A stretch of 64,000 nt of DNA from contig NZ_JADDJF010000002.1 in assembly GCF_017811755.1 (NCBI RefSeq), positions 124,001 through 188,000 of the forward strand. Direction: 5' to 3'. Under the pieces are notes generated by a model, which did no database searches, was not told where the DNA came from, and worked only from the letters and a program-made list of their open reading frames with translations. Below are positions 9,715-17,429 of the stretch, piece after piece; the first letter of the stretch is position 1, and each line of letters starts with the position of its first letter. The position numbers and the translations under genes were made by a program. The stretch is from Pararhodobacter sp. SW119. Its GTDB lineage: Bacteria > Pseudomonadota > Alphaproteobacteria > Rhodobacterales > Rhodobacteraceae.

Positions 9715-10749
9715 ATGGCCAAGAACAGGACCCCCATTGCCGCCGCTCTGCGCCCGATCGTGACGGCGATCGACCGCTCGTCGCCGATCCCGGTGTCGGT
9801 CCAGCTGCGCGGCGCGCTGGAGTTCGGCATCGCCACCGGCGAGTTGCCCGAAGCCATGCGCCTGCCCTCGGTCCGGTCGCTGGCGCGGATGTTCGGCCTG
9901 TCGCCGGTCACCGTGGCCGGGGTCTATGCCGGGCTGCGCGACGCCGGGCTGATCGAAAGCCGGGTCGGCGCCGGCAGCTTCGTCGCCCGCAACCGGACCG
10001 ACATGGCGCCGGAGTTCGAGAAACACCGCGAACTGCGCCGGCGTATCGCCGAACTGGTGCGGCTGGGCGCGGAACTGGGCCTGTCGCCGGCGGAACTGGC
10101 CGCGCGCCTGTCCAGCAGCCCCGGCCTGGCCGGCTGCCACGGGCTGCGCATCGCCGTGCTCAGCCACTTCCCCGCCACCACCGAAATCTACGCGCGCACG
10201 CTTTCGGCCCATGTCGGCAGCGGCGACACGGTTTTTGCGATGACCTTCGACGACCTCAAGGCCGGCGGGCCGCCGAATGCCGACCTGATCGTCACGCCGC
10301 GCAACCTGGTCACGGACGCCGCGCAGCTCTGCCGGCACCTGCCGGTGGTCGGGCTGACCTTCATCCCCGACGAGGCGACGCGCGTCAGCCTGGCGTCGCT
10401 GCAGCCCGAAACACGGGTGCTGGCGGTGTCCTATTTCCCGCATTTCCTGCCGCTGATGAAAACCGGCCTGCAGCGGTTCGCGCCGCATGTGCTGGACATG
10501 CAGACCATGGCCCGCGACGACCCCGGCCTCGACGCCGCCGCCGCCGAAGCCGGGGTGCTGATCTACGCCTCCGGCGCCGACTACCTGGCCGAGCGGATCA
10601 GCGGCGCGCAGACCGCCATCGAGTACCTGCACACGCCCGATCCCCGGTCGATCCGCGACGATCTGCTGCCGGCGCTGGACGCGCGGCGGGCCGAACTGAT
10701 CACCCAACGAGGGGAGAGTGATGCGCATCAGCGACTGCAACTGGTTTGA
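9715..10749 (+). CDS. GntR-family transcriptional regulator with unclassified effector domain
   Basis: 344-aa DNA-binding regulator. Residues about 18-85 form the GntR winged helix (IPVSVQLRGALEFGIATGEL, then LPSVRSLARMFGLSPVTVAGVY and RVGAGSFVA). The C-terminal 220 residues do not look like FCD, UTRA or aminotransferase (MocR) domains; they contain alternating strand-helix stretches such as LRIAVLSHFP and ADLIVTPRNLV, reminiscent of a periplasmic-binding or phosphotransacetylase-like fold. It is divergent from the peptide importer and overlaps the next gene by about 29 bp, so it probably controls both arms. Confidence 0.82.
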   Translation: MAKNRTPIAAALRPIVTAIDRSSPIPVSVQLRGALEFGIATGELPEAMRLPSVRSLARMFGLSPVTVAGVYAGLRDAGLIESRVGAGSFVARNRTDMAPEFEKHRELRRRIAELVRLGAELGLSPAELAARLSSSPGLAGCHGLRIAVLSHFPATTEIYARTLSAHVGSGDTVFAMTFDDLKAGGPPNADLIVTPRNLVTDAAQLCRHLPVVGLTFIPDEATRVSLASLQPETRVLAVSYFPHFLPLMKTGLQRFAPHVLDMQTMARDDPGLDAAAAEAGVLIYASGADYLAERISGAQTAIEYLHTPDPRSIRDDLLPALDARRAELITQRGESDAHQRLQLV

Positions 10750-11422
10750 GGTCGAAGACTACCTCAAGCATGACGACCGCTGCGTGCTGCCGCTGGGCAG
10801 CACCGAGCAGCACGCCTACCTGAGCCTGTCGGTCGATTCGATCCTGGCCGAGAAGATGGCGAGTGACGCCGCCGAGCCCCTGGGCGTGCCGGTCTTTCCC
10901 GCCGTCGCCTACGGCCTGACGCCCTATTTCATGGGCTTTCCCGGCTCGGTCTCGCTGCGGCTCTCGACCTATGCGGCGCTGGTGCGCGACATCCTCGACA
11001 GCCTCTACGCGACCGGCTTCCGCCGCGTGCTGATCGTCAATGGCCATGGCGGCAACAGCCCGGTGCAGCCGGTGACGATGGAGTGGATGGCCGACAAGTC
11101 GGGCGCGCGGGCGCGGTTTCACAACTGGTGGAACGCGCCGGCGACCTGGGCCAAGGTGCAGGAAATCGACCCGCAGGCGAGCCACGCATCCTGGATGGAG
11201 AACTTTCCCTGGACCCGCCTGCCCGGCCGCACCTTGCCCGACCAGCGCAAGCCGATGGTCGATTTCGACCGCCTGCGCGACCGCGACGCCCGCGCCGTGC
11301 GCGAGCTGATCGGCGACGGAAACTACGGCGGCTATTATCAGCGCCCCGATGCCGACAGCCATGCGCTGTGGGAAACTGGCGTCGCCGAGACGCGCGCGCT
11401 GCTGGAAGGGGACTGGGCATGA
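10721..11422 (+). CDS. Creatininase-family amidohydrolase
   Basis: 233-aa metal-dependent amidohydrolase. The creatininase-family metal ligands are visible: Glu29 and His31 in STEQH, Asp39, and His109 in NGHGGN. The family opens cyclic or linear amides such as creatinine and formamidopyrimidines. ATG at 10721 is preferred over GTG at 10718 because the Shine-Dalgarno GAGGGG then has better spacing. The gene begins inside the 3' end of the regulator and ends in a 4-bp overlap with the next gene. Substrate unknown; the locus suggests an imported peptide- or lactam-like compound. Confidence 0.85.
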   Translation: MRISDCNWFEVEDYLKHDDRCVLPLGSTEQHAYLSLSVDSILAEKMASDAAEPLGVPVFPAVAYGLTPYFMGFPGSVSLRLSTYAALVRDILDSLYATGFRRVLIVNGHGGNSPVQPVTMEWMADKSGARARFHNWWNAPATWAKVQEIDPQASHASWMENFPWTRLPGRTLPDQRKPMVDFDRLRDRDARAVRELIGDGNYGGYYQRPDADSHALWETGVAETRALLEGDWA

Positions 11423-12438
11423 ACCAACCGATCCTGATCTGGGGCACCGGCGCCATCGGCGGGGTGCTGGCGGCCTATTGGGCGCGCGCCGGCCAGCCCG
11501 TGCGCGCCGTCGACATCGTGGCCGAGCATGTCGCGGCGATGCGCGAGGGGGGCTTGCATATCGAGGGGCCGGTGGAGGAATTCACCCAGCGCCTCGATGC
11601 CGTGACGCCGGACGAGGTAACCGGCACCTACGACCGCATCGTGCTGGCGGTGAAGGCGCACCACACCGAGGCCGCGCTGGAGCAGTTGCTGCCGCATCTG
11701 GCGCCCGGCGGCTTCATCCTGTCGGCGCAGAACGGGCTGAACGAGCGGGTGATCGCCGCGCGCGCCGGGGCGGAGCGGACCATGGGCTGCTTCGTCAACT
11801 TCGGCGCCGACTGGCTGGAGCCGGGGCGCGTCCTCTACGGCAACCGCGCCGCCGTCGCCGTGGGCGAACTGGACGGCAGCACCACCCCGCGCCTGCAGGA
11901 AATGCACGCGCTTCTACGCATCGTCGAGCCCGAGGCGGTGATGACCGACAACATCTGGGGCTATCTCTGGGGCAAGATGGGCTATGGCGCGCTTCTCTTC
12001 GCCACGGCGCTGACGCACGATTCCATGTCCGATTCGCTGGCCCGCACGGCGCATTACCCGGTCTTCCGCGCCCTAGGGCAGGAGGTGATGGCGCTGGCCG
12101 CGGCGCAAGGGATCACGCCCGTGGGCTTCAACGGTTTCGACCCCGCGGCCTTTGCCCCCGGCGCGCCCGAGGCGGCGATGCAGGCCTCGGTCGCGGCGAT
12201 GGTCGCGCACAACCGCAAGACCGCCAAGACCCATTCCGGCATCTGGCGCGACCTGGCCGTGCGCAAGCGCAAGACCGAGGTCGACGCGCAGATCGCGCCG
12301 ATGGTGACGATCGGGCGCGACCTGGGCGTGCCGGTGCCGGTTCTGTCGCGGCTGGTGGACCTGATCCACGAGATCGAGGATGGCCGGCGCGAACAATCGG
12401 TGGGGGCGCTCGACGCGCTGGTGCCGGCATGCGCGTAG
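11419..12438 (+). CDS. Ketopantoate reductase (PanE/ApbA)-family oxidoreductase
   Basis: 339-aa NAD(P)H-dependent reductase. The dinucleotide-binding motif GTGAIGG lies at residues 9-15, AVKAHHTEAALE corresponds to the ketopantoate-reductase strand/helix after the cofactor site, and NIWGYLWGKMGY near residue 180 carries the conserved catalytic Lys region. True PanE is about 300 aa; this is longer and lies in a catabolic operon, so it more likely reduces a 2-keto acid of that pathway than pantoate precursor. Coupled by ATGA to the creatininase-family gene and overlapping the next gene by 10 bp. Confidence 0.82.
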   Translation: MNQPILIWGTGAIGGVLAAYWARAGQPVRAVDIVAEHVAAMREGGLHIEGPVEEFTQRLDAVTPDEVTGTYDRIVLAVKAHHTEAALEQLLPHLAPGGFILSAQNGLNERVIAARAGAERTMGCFVNFGADWLEPGRVLYGNRAAVAVGELDGSTTPRLQEMHALLRIVEPEAVMTDNIWGYLWGKMGYGALLFATALTHDSMSDSLARTAHYPVFRALGQEVMALAAAQGITPVGFNGFDPAAFAPGAPEAAMQASVAAMVAHNRKTAKTHSGIWRDLAVRKRKTEVDAQIAPMVTIGRDLGVPVPVLSRLVDLIHEIEDGRREQSVGALDALVPACA

Positions 12439-13181
12439 ATCTGGGCGGAAAGCGGTTCCTGGTCACCGGCGCCGCGCAGGGCATCGGCGCCGAGATTGCG
12501 CGGCAGTTGCTGGCCGCCGGCGCCGAGGTGATCGCGGTGGACATGGACGCGGCCGGGATGGACCGGCTGGGCGACCTGCCCGGCCTTACGCGCCAGGTCT
12601 GCGATCTGGGCGACCGCGACGCGGTGCGCGCCATGATCGAGACGGTCAGCGCCGATGGCCCGGTCCTCGGCTATGTCGGCAGCGCCGGCGGCGTGCGCGG
12701 CCAGGTCGGCGGCCCGGTCGAGGAGGTGACGCCGGAGCGCTGGCGCACGATCTTCGAGGCCAATGTCGAAGGCACGCTCTGGTGCGTGCAGGCGCTGGCG
12801 CCCACGATGCGCACGGCGGGCTGGGGGCGGGTCGTCACCATCTCCTCGGGCGCGGGGCTGCGGCCCAGCCTGACCGGGCTGCACGCCTATTGCGCCGCCA
12901 AGCACGCGCTGGTCGGGCTGACCCGGCAACTGGCGCTGGACCTGGGGCCGCAGGGGATCACGGTCAATTCCATCGCGCCGGGCTTCGTGCTGTCCAACCC
13001 CTCGACCGAGAAGCAATGGGACGCCTTCGGGGCCGAGCGTCAGGCGGCGGTGGTCGGCAACATCCACATGCGCCGGCTGGGCCGGCCCGAGGATATCGCG
13101 CCCGCCGTGGTTTTCCTCGCCTCGGATCAGGCGGGGTGGATCTCCGGCCAGGTGCTGTCGGTGGACGGGGGCCATGCCTGA
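12429..13181 (+). CDS. Short-chain dehydrogenase/reductase (SDR)
   Basis: 250-aa classical SDR, cytosolic NAD(P)-dependent oxidoreductase. The cofactor motif TGAAQGIG is near residues 13-20, the catalytic pair Tyr154/Lys158 sits in YCAAK, and ISSGAG supplies the catalytic Ser region. Asp-Met after the second strand (VDMD) favours NAD over NADP. The C-terminal GQVLSVDGG is the standard SDR ending. It overlaps the PanE-like gene by 10 bp, suggesting the two act in successive redox steps. Substrate not identifiable. Confidence 0.88.
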   Translation: MRVDLGGKRFLVTGAAQGIGAEIARQLLAAGAEVIAVDMDAAGMDRLGDLPGLTRQVCDLGDRDAVRAMIETVSADGPVLGYVGSAGGVRGQVGGPVEEVTPERWRTIFEANVEGTLWCVQALAPTMRTAGWGRVVTISSGAGLRPSLTGLHAYCAAKHALVGLTRQLALDLGPQGITVNSIAPGFVLSNPSTEKQWDAFGAERQAAVVGNIHMRRLGRPEDIAPAVVFLASDQAGWISGQVLSVDGGHA

Positions 13182-13236
13182 GCGGATGGACCCGGAAAAT
13201 CGCGCGGGGTCGCGCGGCAACAGGACGGAAGACCAG

Positions 13237-14166
13237 ATGACGAAATTCTCGATCGCACTCCACGGCGGGGCCGGCACCATACGCAAGGCCTCTCTGACCG
13301 AAGACGCGGCGGCGGGCTACCACGCGGCGCTGCGCGACGCGCTGGAGGCGGGCGCGGCGGTGCTGCGCGCCGATGGCACGGCACTGGATGCGGTGACCGC
13401 CGCGGTCATGGCGCTGGAGGATGCGCCGCTTTTCAATGCCGGGCGCGGTGCGGTCTTCAACAGCGACGGCGTGCAGGAAATGGACGCCGCGATCATGGAC
13501 GGCCGGGACCGCCGCGCCGGCGCGGTGGCCGGTATCTTCGGGCCGCGCAACCCGATCCTCGCCGCCCGCGCGGTGATGGAGCGCAGCGCGCATGTGATGA
13601 TGATCGGCGAGGGTGCCCTGAAGCTCGCGCGCGAGGCGGGGCTGACCTTTGCAGACCCCGACCACTTCTTCACCGAGGCCCGCTGGAAGGCGCTGCAGGA
13701 CACGCTGCGCATGCGCGCCACCGGGGCCGAGGACGACGACCCCGCGCGCCGCCACGGCACCGTCGGCGCCGTCGCCCGCGATCGGGCCGGCAACCTCGCC
13801 GCCGCCACCTCGACCGGCGGCATGACCGCCAAGACGCCGGGCCGCGTCGGCGACACGCCGATCATCGGTTCCGGCACCTTCGCCGACAACGCCACCTGCG
13901 CCGTCTCCGGCACCGGCCATGGCGAGGTCTTCATCCGCTTCGCCGCGGCGCACGAGATCGCCGCCCGGATCCGCCACGCCGGCCAGTCGCTGGCGGATGC
14001 GGCGGATTGGGTGGTGATGCAGGACCTGGCAAAGAACGACGGCAGCGGCGGCCTCGTCGCTGTCGACGCGCAGGGTCGCGTCGCCCTGCCCTTCAACTGC
14101 GAAGGCATGTACCGCGCCGCAATCGAACACGAAGGCCCGGCCATGACCCGCATTCACGACGCCTGA
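13237..14166 (+). CDS. iaaA: Isoaspartyl peptidase / type-2 L-asparaginase (Ntn hydrolase)
   Basis: 309-aa N-terminal-nucleophile hydrolase. It opens with the family signature ALHGGAG, and the autoproteolysis/catalytic Thr175 lies in HGTVGAV, followed by the glycine-rich ATSTGG loop. The precursor cleaves itself before that Thr and then hydrolyses L-asparagine or beta-aspartyl dipeptides. The start at 13237 follows GGACGGAA and matches family N-termini; an in-frame ATG at 13174 overlaps the SDR. Last gene of the plus-strand operon. Together with the importer and carboxypeptidase it supports isopeptide or amide scavenging. Confidence 0.9.
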   Translation: MTKFSIALHGGAGTIRKASLTEDAAAGYHAALRDALEAGAAVLRADGTALDAVTAAVMALEDAPLFNAGRGAVFNSDGVQEMDAAIMDGRDRRAGAVAGIFGPRNPILAARAVMERSAHVMMIGEGALKLAREAGLTFADPDHFFTEARWKALQDTLRMRATGAEDDDPARRHGTVGAVARDRAGNLAAATSTGGMTAKTPGRVGDTPIIGSGTFADNATCAVSGTGHGEVFIRFAAAHEIAARIRHAGQSLADAADWVVMQDLAKNDGSGGLVAVDAQGRVALPFNCEGMYRAAIEHEGPAMTRIHDA

Positions 14167-14210
14167 GCGCAGGGCGAGACCCGATCGCCCGCCTTCCGGC
14201 GCCCGCGCCA

Positions 14211-14289
14211 AAAGTTTCATTGCGGTTAACGGCGCGGAACTCTGCTTTGATAACATGGGCTTGGCGAAGTGCTCAAATTTGAGCACCCC
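14211..14289 (+). repeat. Intergenic box-palindrome element, copy B
   Basis: The box AAAGTTTCATTGCGGTTAAC-GGCG at 14211-14234 is followed by a perfect 18-bp palindrome GTGCTCAAATTTGAGCAC at 14269-14286 and CCC. Palindrome centre is 43.5 nt from the box end. It lies between the convergent asparaginase (ends 14166) and Gfo/Idh (ends 14314) genes. Confidence 0.85.
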
Positions 14290-14313
14290 GCCGTCCGGCG
14301 CCCGCGAAACGGA

Positions 14314-15306
14314 TCAGCCCGTGGGCGCGCCCTCCGTGCGCGCGACCGGTTGGCGCTCGTCCGGTGTCGTGGCGCCGGTGCAGATCGCCTCGAAGAGCGC
14401 GATCCCGGCCAGCCCCTCGTCTCGCGTCACCGGCCAGGGCGCGCCGCCGCCGACCGCTTCGGCAAAGGCCTCCAATTCGGCGGCCTCCTTGTCGAAGCCG
14501 CCGAAATCGATGCGCGTCTCGGGCGCGCCCGCCCGGGCATAAATCAGCCGTCCCTCGCCATCCATCGCCGCGCGCCCCTCGGAGCCCAACACCTCGATCC
14601 GCCAGGTGCGGCCGGGGCCGTTGATCGTGGTCAGCAGGCCGATCGCGCCGCTGTCGAAATCGATGGCGGCGGTCAGCGTGCGCGGGCGCGCCAGATCCTC
14701 GCCCCGCGTCATCACGCGCACGGCCTCCGCGCGCAGCCCCAGCCCCATCATCGCGTCGACGACATGGATGCCCAAGCCTGCCATGCCGCCCGCCGGGCTT
14801 TCCTCGACCCGGCTGCGCCAGTGGTCCGGCGTGTAGCCCGCCTGCGCCCAGGAATGGTTGCCGAAAACCTGCAAGATCTCGCCCAGGTGGTTCGACTGCA
14901 CCAGCTCCAGCAGCCGGCGATAGGCGGGCAGAAAGCGCCGGTTATGCGCCGCCGCCAGCAAGACCCCGGCAGCGTCGGCGGCGTCCCAGGCCGTGCGCGC
15001 CTCTGCCAGCGTCAGGGTCAGCGGCTTTTCGCACAGGACCGGCCGTCCCTGCGCGGATGCCGCGACGATCTGCGCGCCATGCTGGCTGTGCGGGGTGGCC
15101 AGCACCACGGCATCGATATCGTCGCGCGTCAGGATCGCGTCCAGATCCGGCAGAACCTCGATCCGCTGGCGTTCGGCGAAATCCGCCGCCCGTTCCGGCC
15201 GGCCCGTGGCCGCGGCGACAAAGCGGATCCGCTCGGACCGTCCCTGCACCGAATTCACTAGGACCTGTCCCCAGCGCCCCAACCCGACGATCGCCGCCCT
15301 CATCAT
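14314..15306 (-). CDS. Gfo/Idh/MocA-family oxidoreductase
   Basis: 330-aa NAD(P)-dependent dehydrogenase, typical length. The N-terminal Rossmann motif GLGRWGQV is followed by the family's EKP motif in VLCEKPLTLT, and the C-terminal substrate domain contains HVVDAMMGLG, with the His-Asp pair characteristic of the family. Members oxidise sugars, inositols or related polyols. Two consecutive Met codons (15304-15306 and 15301-15303) could start it. It converges on the asparaginase operon; no evidence it shares that pathway. Substrate unknown. Confidence 0.86.
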   Translation of the reverse strand: MMRAAIVGLGRWGQVLVNSVQGRSERIRFVAAATGRPERAADFAERQRIEVLPDLDAILTRDDIDAVVLATPHSQHGAQIVAASAQGRPVLCEKPLTLTLAEARTAWDAADAAGVLLAAAHNRRFLPAYRRLLELVQSNHLGEILQVFGNHSWAQAGYTPDHWRSRVEESPAGGMAGLGIHVVDAMMGLGLRAEAVRVMTRGEDLARPRTLTAAIDFDSGAIGLLTTINGPGRTWRIEVLGSEGRAAMDGEGRLIYARAGAPETRIDFGGFDKEAAELEAFAEAVGGGAPWPVTRDEGLAGIALFEAICTGATTPDERQPVARTEGAPTG

Positions 15307-15445
15307 CCGTCCTGCCCCTTCACGCCTTCCGCGACCCGCTGTCGCCCGCGCCGGTTATCGCCGGCACGCATCTGGCGCAGCTTTCCCGCAACCGCGCGCC
15401 GGCGCAACCCCGATACCAACCCGCGCCCGTCTGGGATGCGCCCGT

Positions 15446-16222
15446 TCACCGCAGATCGTAGCCATAGTCCGCCGCCAGCGCGGCGCAGCGTTGCGCCACC
15501 TTGGCGCGCTCCTCCTGCGAAAGGATGTCCAGGTACTGGTTGCGCTCCTCGTGCGCGTCCCGGGCGGAATAGACCCCCTCCTGCGTGCCGAGGCCCGAGA
15601 AGGCCAGCAGCGTCCGCATCGAGGCCACCGGGTCGGCGGTCACGTCCTCGTAGCGCAGTTCCAGCAGGCGGTCGTTCAGGCGGGCCCGCATCTGCCGGAT
15701 GATCGTCACCGCCTCGATCCAGTAATTGCAGGCGCCGTGGATGTCGGTCACCTTCATCACCTTGCCCAGTTTCAGACTGGCGACGACATTGAGCGGGTTG
15801 CGGACCAGGTGCAGGATGCGCGCCTTCGGAAACTCGGCCAGGATCAGGGGCAGGCCGTAGACGTTCTGCGGGGTCTTGTCGAACCAGCGGTAGTCGTCCA
15901 GCCCGCGCGCCCCGGCCATGTGGTGGACATGCCGGCACAGCAACTCGCCCCGCGTGCGCGACTGCATCAGCATCTTCCGGAACGCCTCGGGCGGGATGCC
16001 GTCGATCTCGCGGTGTTTCAGCAGCGTTGGGGAATTGAGCAGCGGATGGCTGTGCCCGCCGGTGCGGAACGGCTCGCCATAGCGGAAATAGTGCGTCTCC
16101 TCGGGGCAGATCACGTTCGGCTGGCGGCGCAGAAGGTCCCTAACCAGCGTGGTGCCCGAGCGCACGCAACCCAGGATGAACAGCGGCTCGGACCGTGCCG
16201 GTAGGGGTGGAGGGGATGGCAT
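15446..16222 (-). CDS. Sulfotransferase-family protein
   Basis: 258-aa cytosolic sulfotransferase-like enzyme that would move sulfate from PAPS to an alcohol, sugar or lipid. The 5'-phosphosulfate loop is LFILGCVRSGTTLVRDLL near the N-terminus and the 3'-phosphate region ARILHLVRNPLNVVASL is about 100 residues later. The start at 16222 is the Met just before the first conserved strand; a longer frame to 16288 is possible but unsupported. The fused ATP sulfurylase/APS kinase at 56-57.7 kb could supply APS/PAPS. Isolated gene; acceptor unknown. Confidence 0.82.
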   Translation of the reverse strand: MPSPPPLPARSEPLFILGCVRSGTTLVRDLLRRQPNVICPEETHYFRYGEPFRTGGHSHPLLNSPTLLKHREIDGIPPEAFRKMLMQSRTRGELLCRHVHHMAGARGLDDYRWFDKTPQNVYGLPLILAEFPKARILHLVRNPLNVVASLKLGKVMKVTDIHGACNYWIEAVTIIRQMRARLNDRLLELRYEDVTADPVASMRTLLAFSGLGTQEGVYSARDAHEERNQYLDILSQEERAKVAQRCAALAADYGYDLR

Positions 16223-16361
16223 CGAGGCTCCAACGCGTCTGCAGGGCGGATCGCGTTCGCGGATAATCGTTCCGCCGGGGGGTCGCAAGGGGCCGGGGCG
16301 GCGCGGGCGCGGGCTCGCCGTCCCGCCAGGGCCCGGCGGCTGTCCCGAGCCTGGACGGCGC

Positions 16362-17336
16362 CTAACGCGCGGTCGGCAGCGCCAGCCAGTAGAGGGCGAA
16401 GGCCAGCTTCTTTCGCGCGCCCGCAGAGTTGACGAAGGGATAGAGGTCCGGCTGCCCGACGGCGCGATTGACGTGGTTCATCGCCACGCCGATGGCGATC
16501 GCGGCGTCCAGCAGGTGCGCGGGGTCGGTTTCGGCAAAGGCGTCGTATCCTTCGGCGGGCGCGGCGGCGGCGCTGAGCCCGGCGGCGAGGAAGCTGTCGA
16601 CGATGTCGGTCAGGTGCATGGCGTGCGCGGCGCTCTCGGCCCAGTCTTCGTGAGGATGCGCGGCGGCATAGGGCGTGACATGCGCCGCCTGCCACTCCGC
16701 CGGCGGTCCCTGATCGTAATGGCGCGCCAACGCGGCCGCGTAGTCCTGCGTCTCGTCCCCCATGAGGGCGCGAAAATCGGTGACGAAGACGTCCGAGTCC
16801 GACAACCGTTCGAAAAGGAAATGCGCGATCTCGTGGCGGAAATGGCCGATCAGGGTGCGATAGGGCTCGCCCAGCATCTCGCGCCGGCGCACGCGTTCAG
16901 ACGCATCGGCCTCGGCGAGGTTGATCGTCACCAGGCCCGACGCGTGCCCCATCATGACGCTGACCGGGCCGCCGGCGGTGGCCTCGGCCAGCATGTGGAA
17001 CTCGGGGCGCGGGCCGTTGTCGCGCGGGTCGAACCAGCCCCACCGCATCAGCCCGGCCAGCACATGCCGCTTCGCCGCCTCGGCCCGGGCCCACAGAAGG
17101 CCGTTGCCCGGCACAGACAGGTCGGGGTGCACACTGGTCAGGCGACAGCTTTCGCAGAAATGCCGGCCCGGCGCGCAGATCCAGTTGCAGCCGAGTCGGT
17201 CGCGGTTGGCGCAGAACGGCTGGTCGGTCACGAAACGCTGCGCCACCGGATCGTGCCCGACGGCCAGACCGCAGCTGCAGACCAGGTTCCCGAAGAACAG
17301 GTTCGCGCGGCAGTCCGGGCAGTGGAATATCTTCAT
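16362..17336 (-). CDS. Zinc-ribbon zinc-dependent metallopeptidase (Peptidase_Mx-like, DUF2248 type)
   Basis: 324 aa. The N-terminus holds paired Cys motifs (Cys6/Cys9, Cys20/Cys22, then Cys50, Cys54, Cys61, Cys64) expected to form zinc ribbons. A gluzincin motif HEIAH follows at residues 168-172, with a downstream Glu/Asp-rich helix (HEDWAESAAHAMH) able to give the third ligand. The start at 17336 (MKIFHCPDC) matches the ribbon; a longer frame upstream has no support. I recognise the family as putative zinc-binding metallopeptidases of unknown substrate. Single gene, no signal peptide. Confidence 0.78.
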   Translation of the reverse strand: MKIFHCPDCRANLFFGNLVCSCGLAVGHDPVAQRFVTDQPFCANRDRLGCNWICAPGRHFCESCRLTSVHPDLSVPGNGLLWARAEAAKRHVLAGLMRWGWFDPRDNGPRPEFHMLAEATAGGPVSVMMGHASGLVTINLAEADASERVRRREMLGEPYRTLIGHFRHEIAHFLFERLSDSDVFVTDFRALMGDETQDYAAALARHYDQGPPAEWQAAHVTPYAAAHPHEDWAESAAHAMHLTDIVDSFLAAGLSAAAAPAEGYDAFAETDPAHLLDAAIAIGVAMNHVNRAVGQPDLYPFVNSAGARKKLAFALYWLALPTAR

Positions 17337-17429
17337 CGCGGTGATCCCTGACGGGGCGGCCTGCCCGTCAGGCGCCCCGGCCTGCAAGGATACCATCGCC
17401 GCGCCTGCATCGCACGGGCTTTGCAAGGA

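Noticed and set aside
9555-9911. N-terminal extension of the peptide-binding protein
   Set aside because: The frame stays open upstream, but the signal peptide and GGAGGA site fix the start at 9554; the extension crosses the divergent promoters and the regulator gene.
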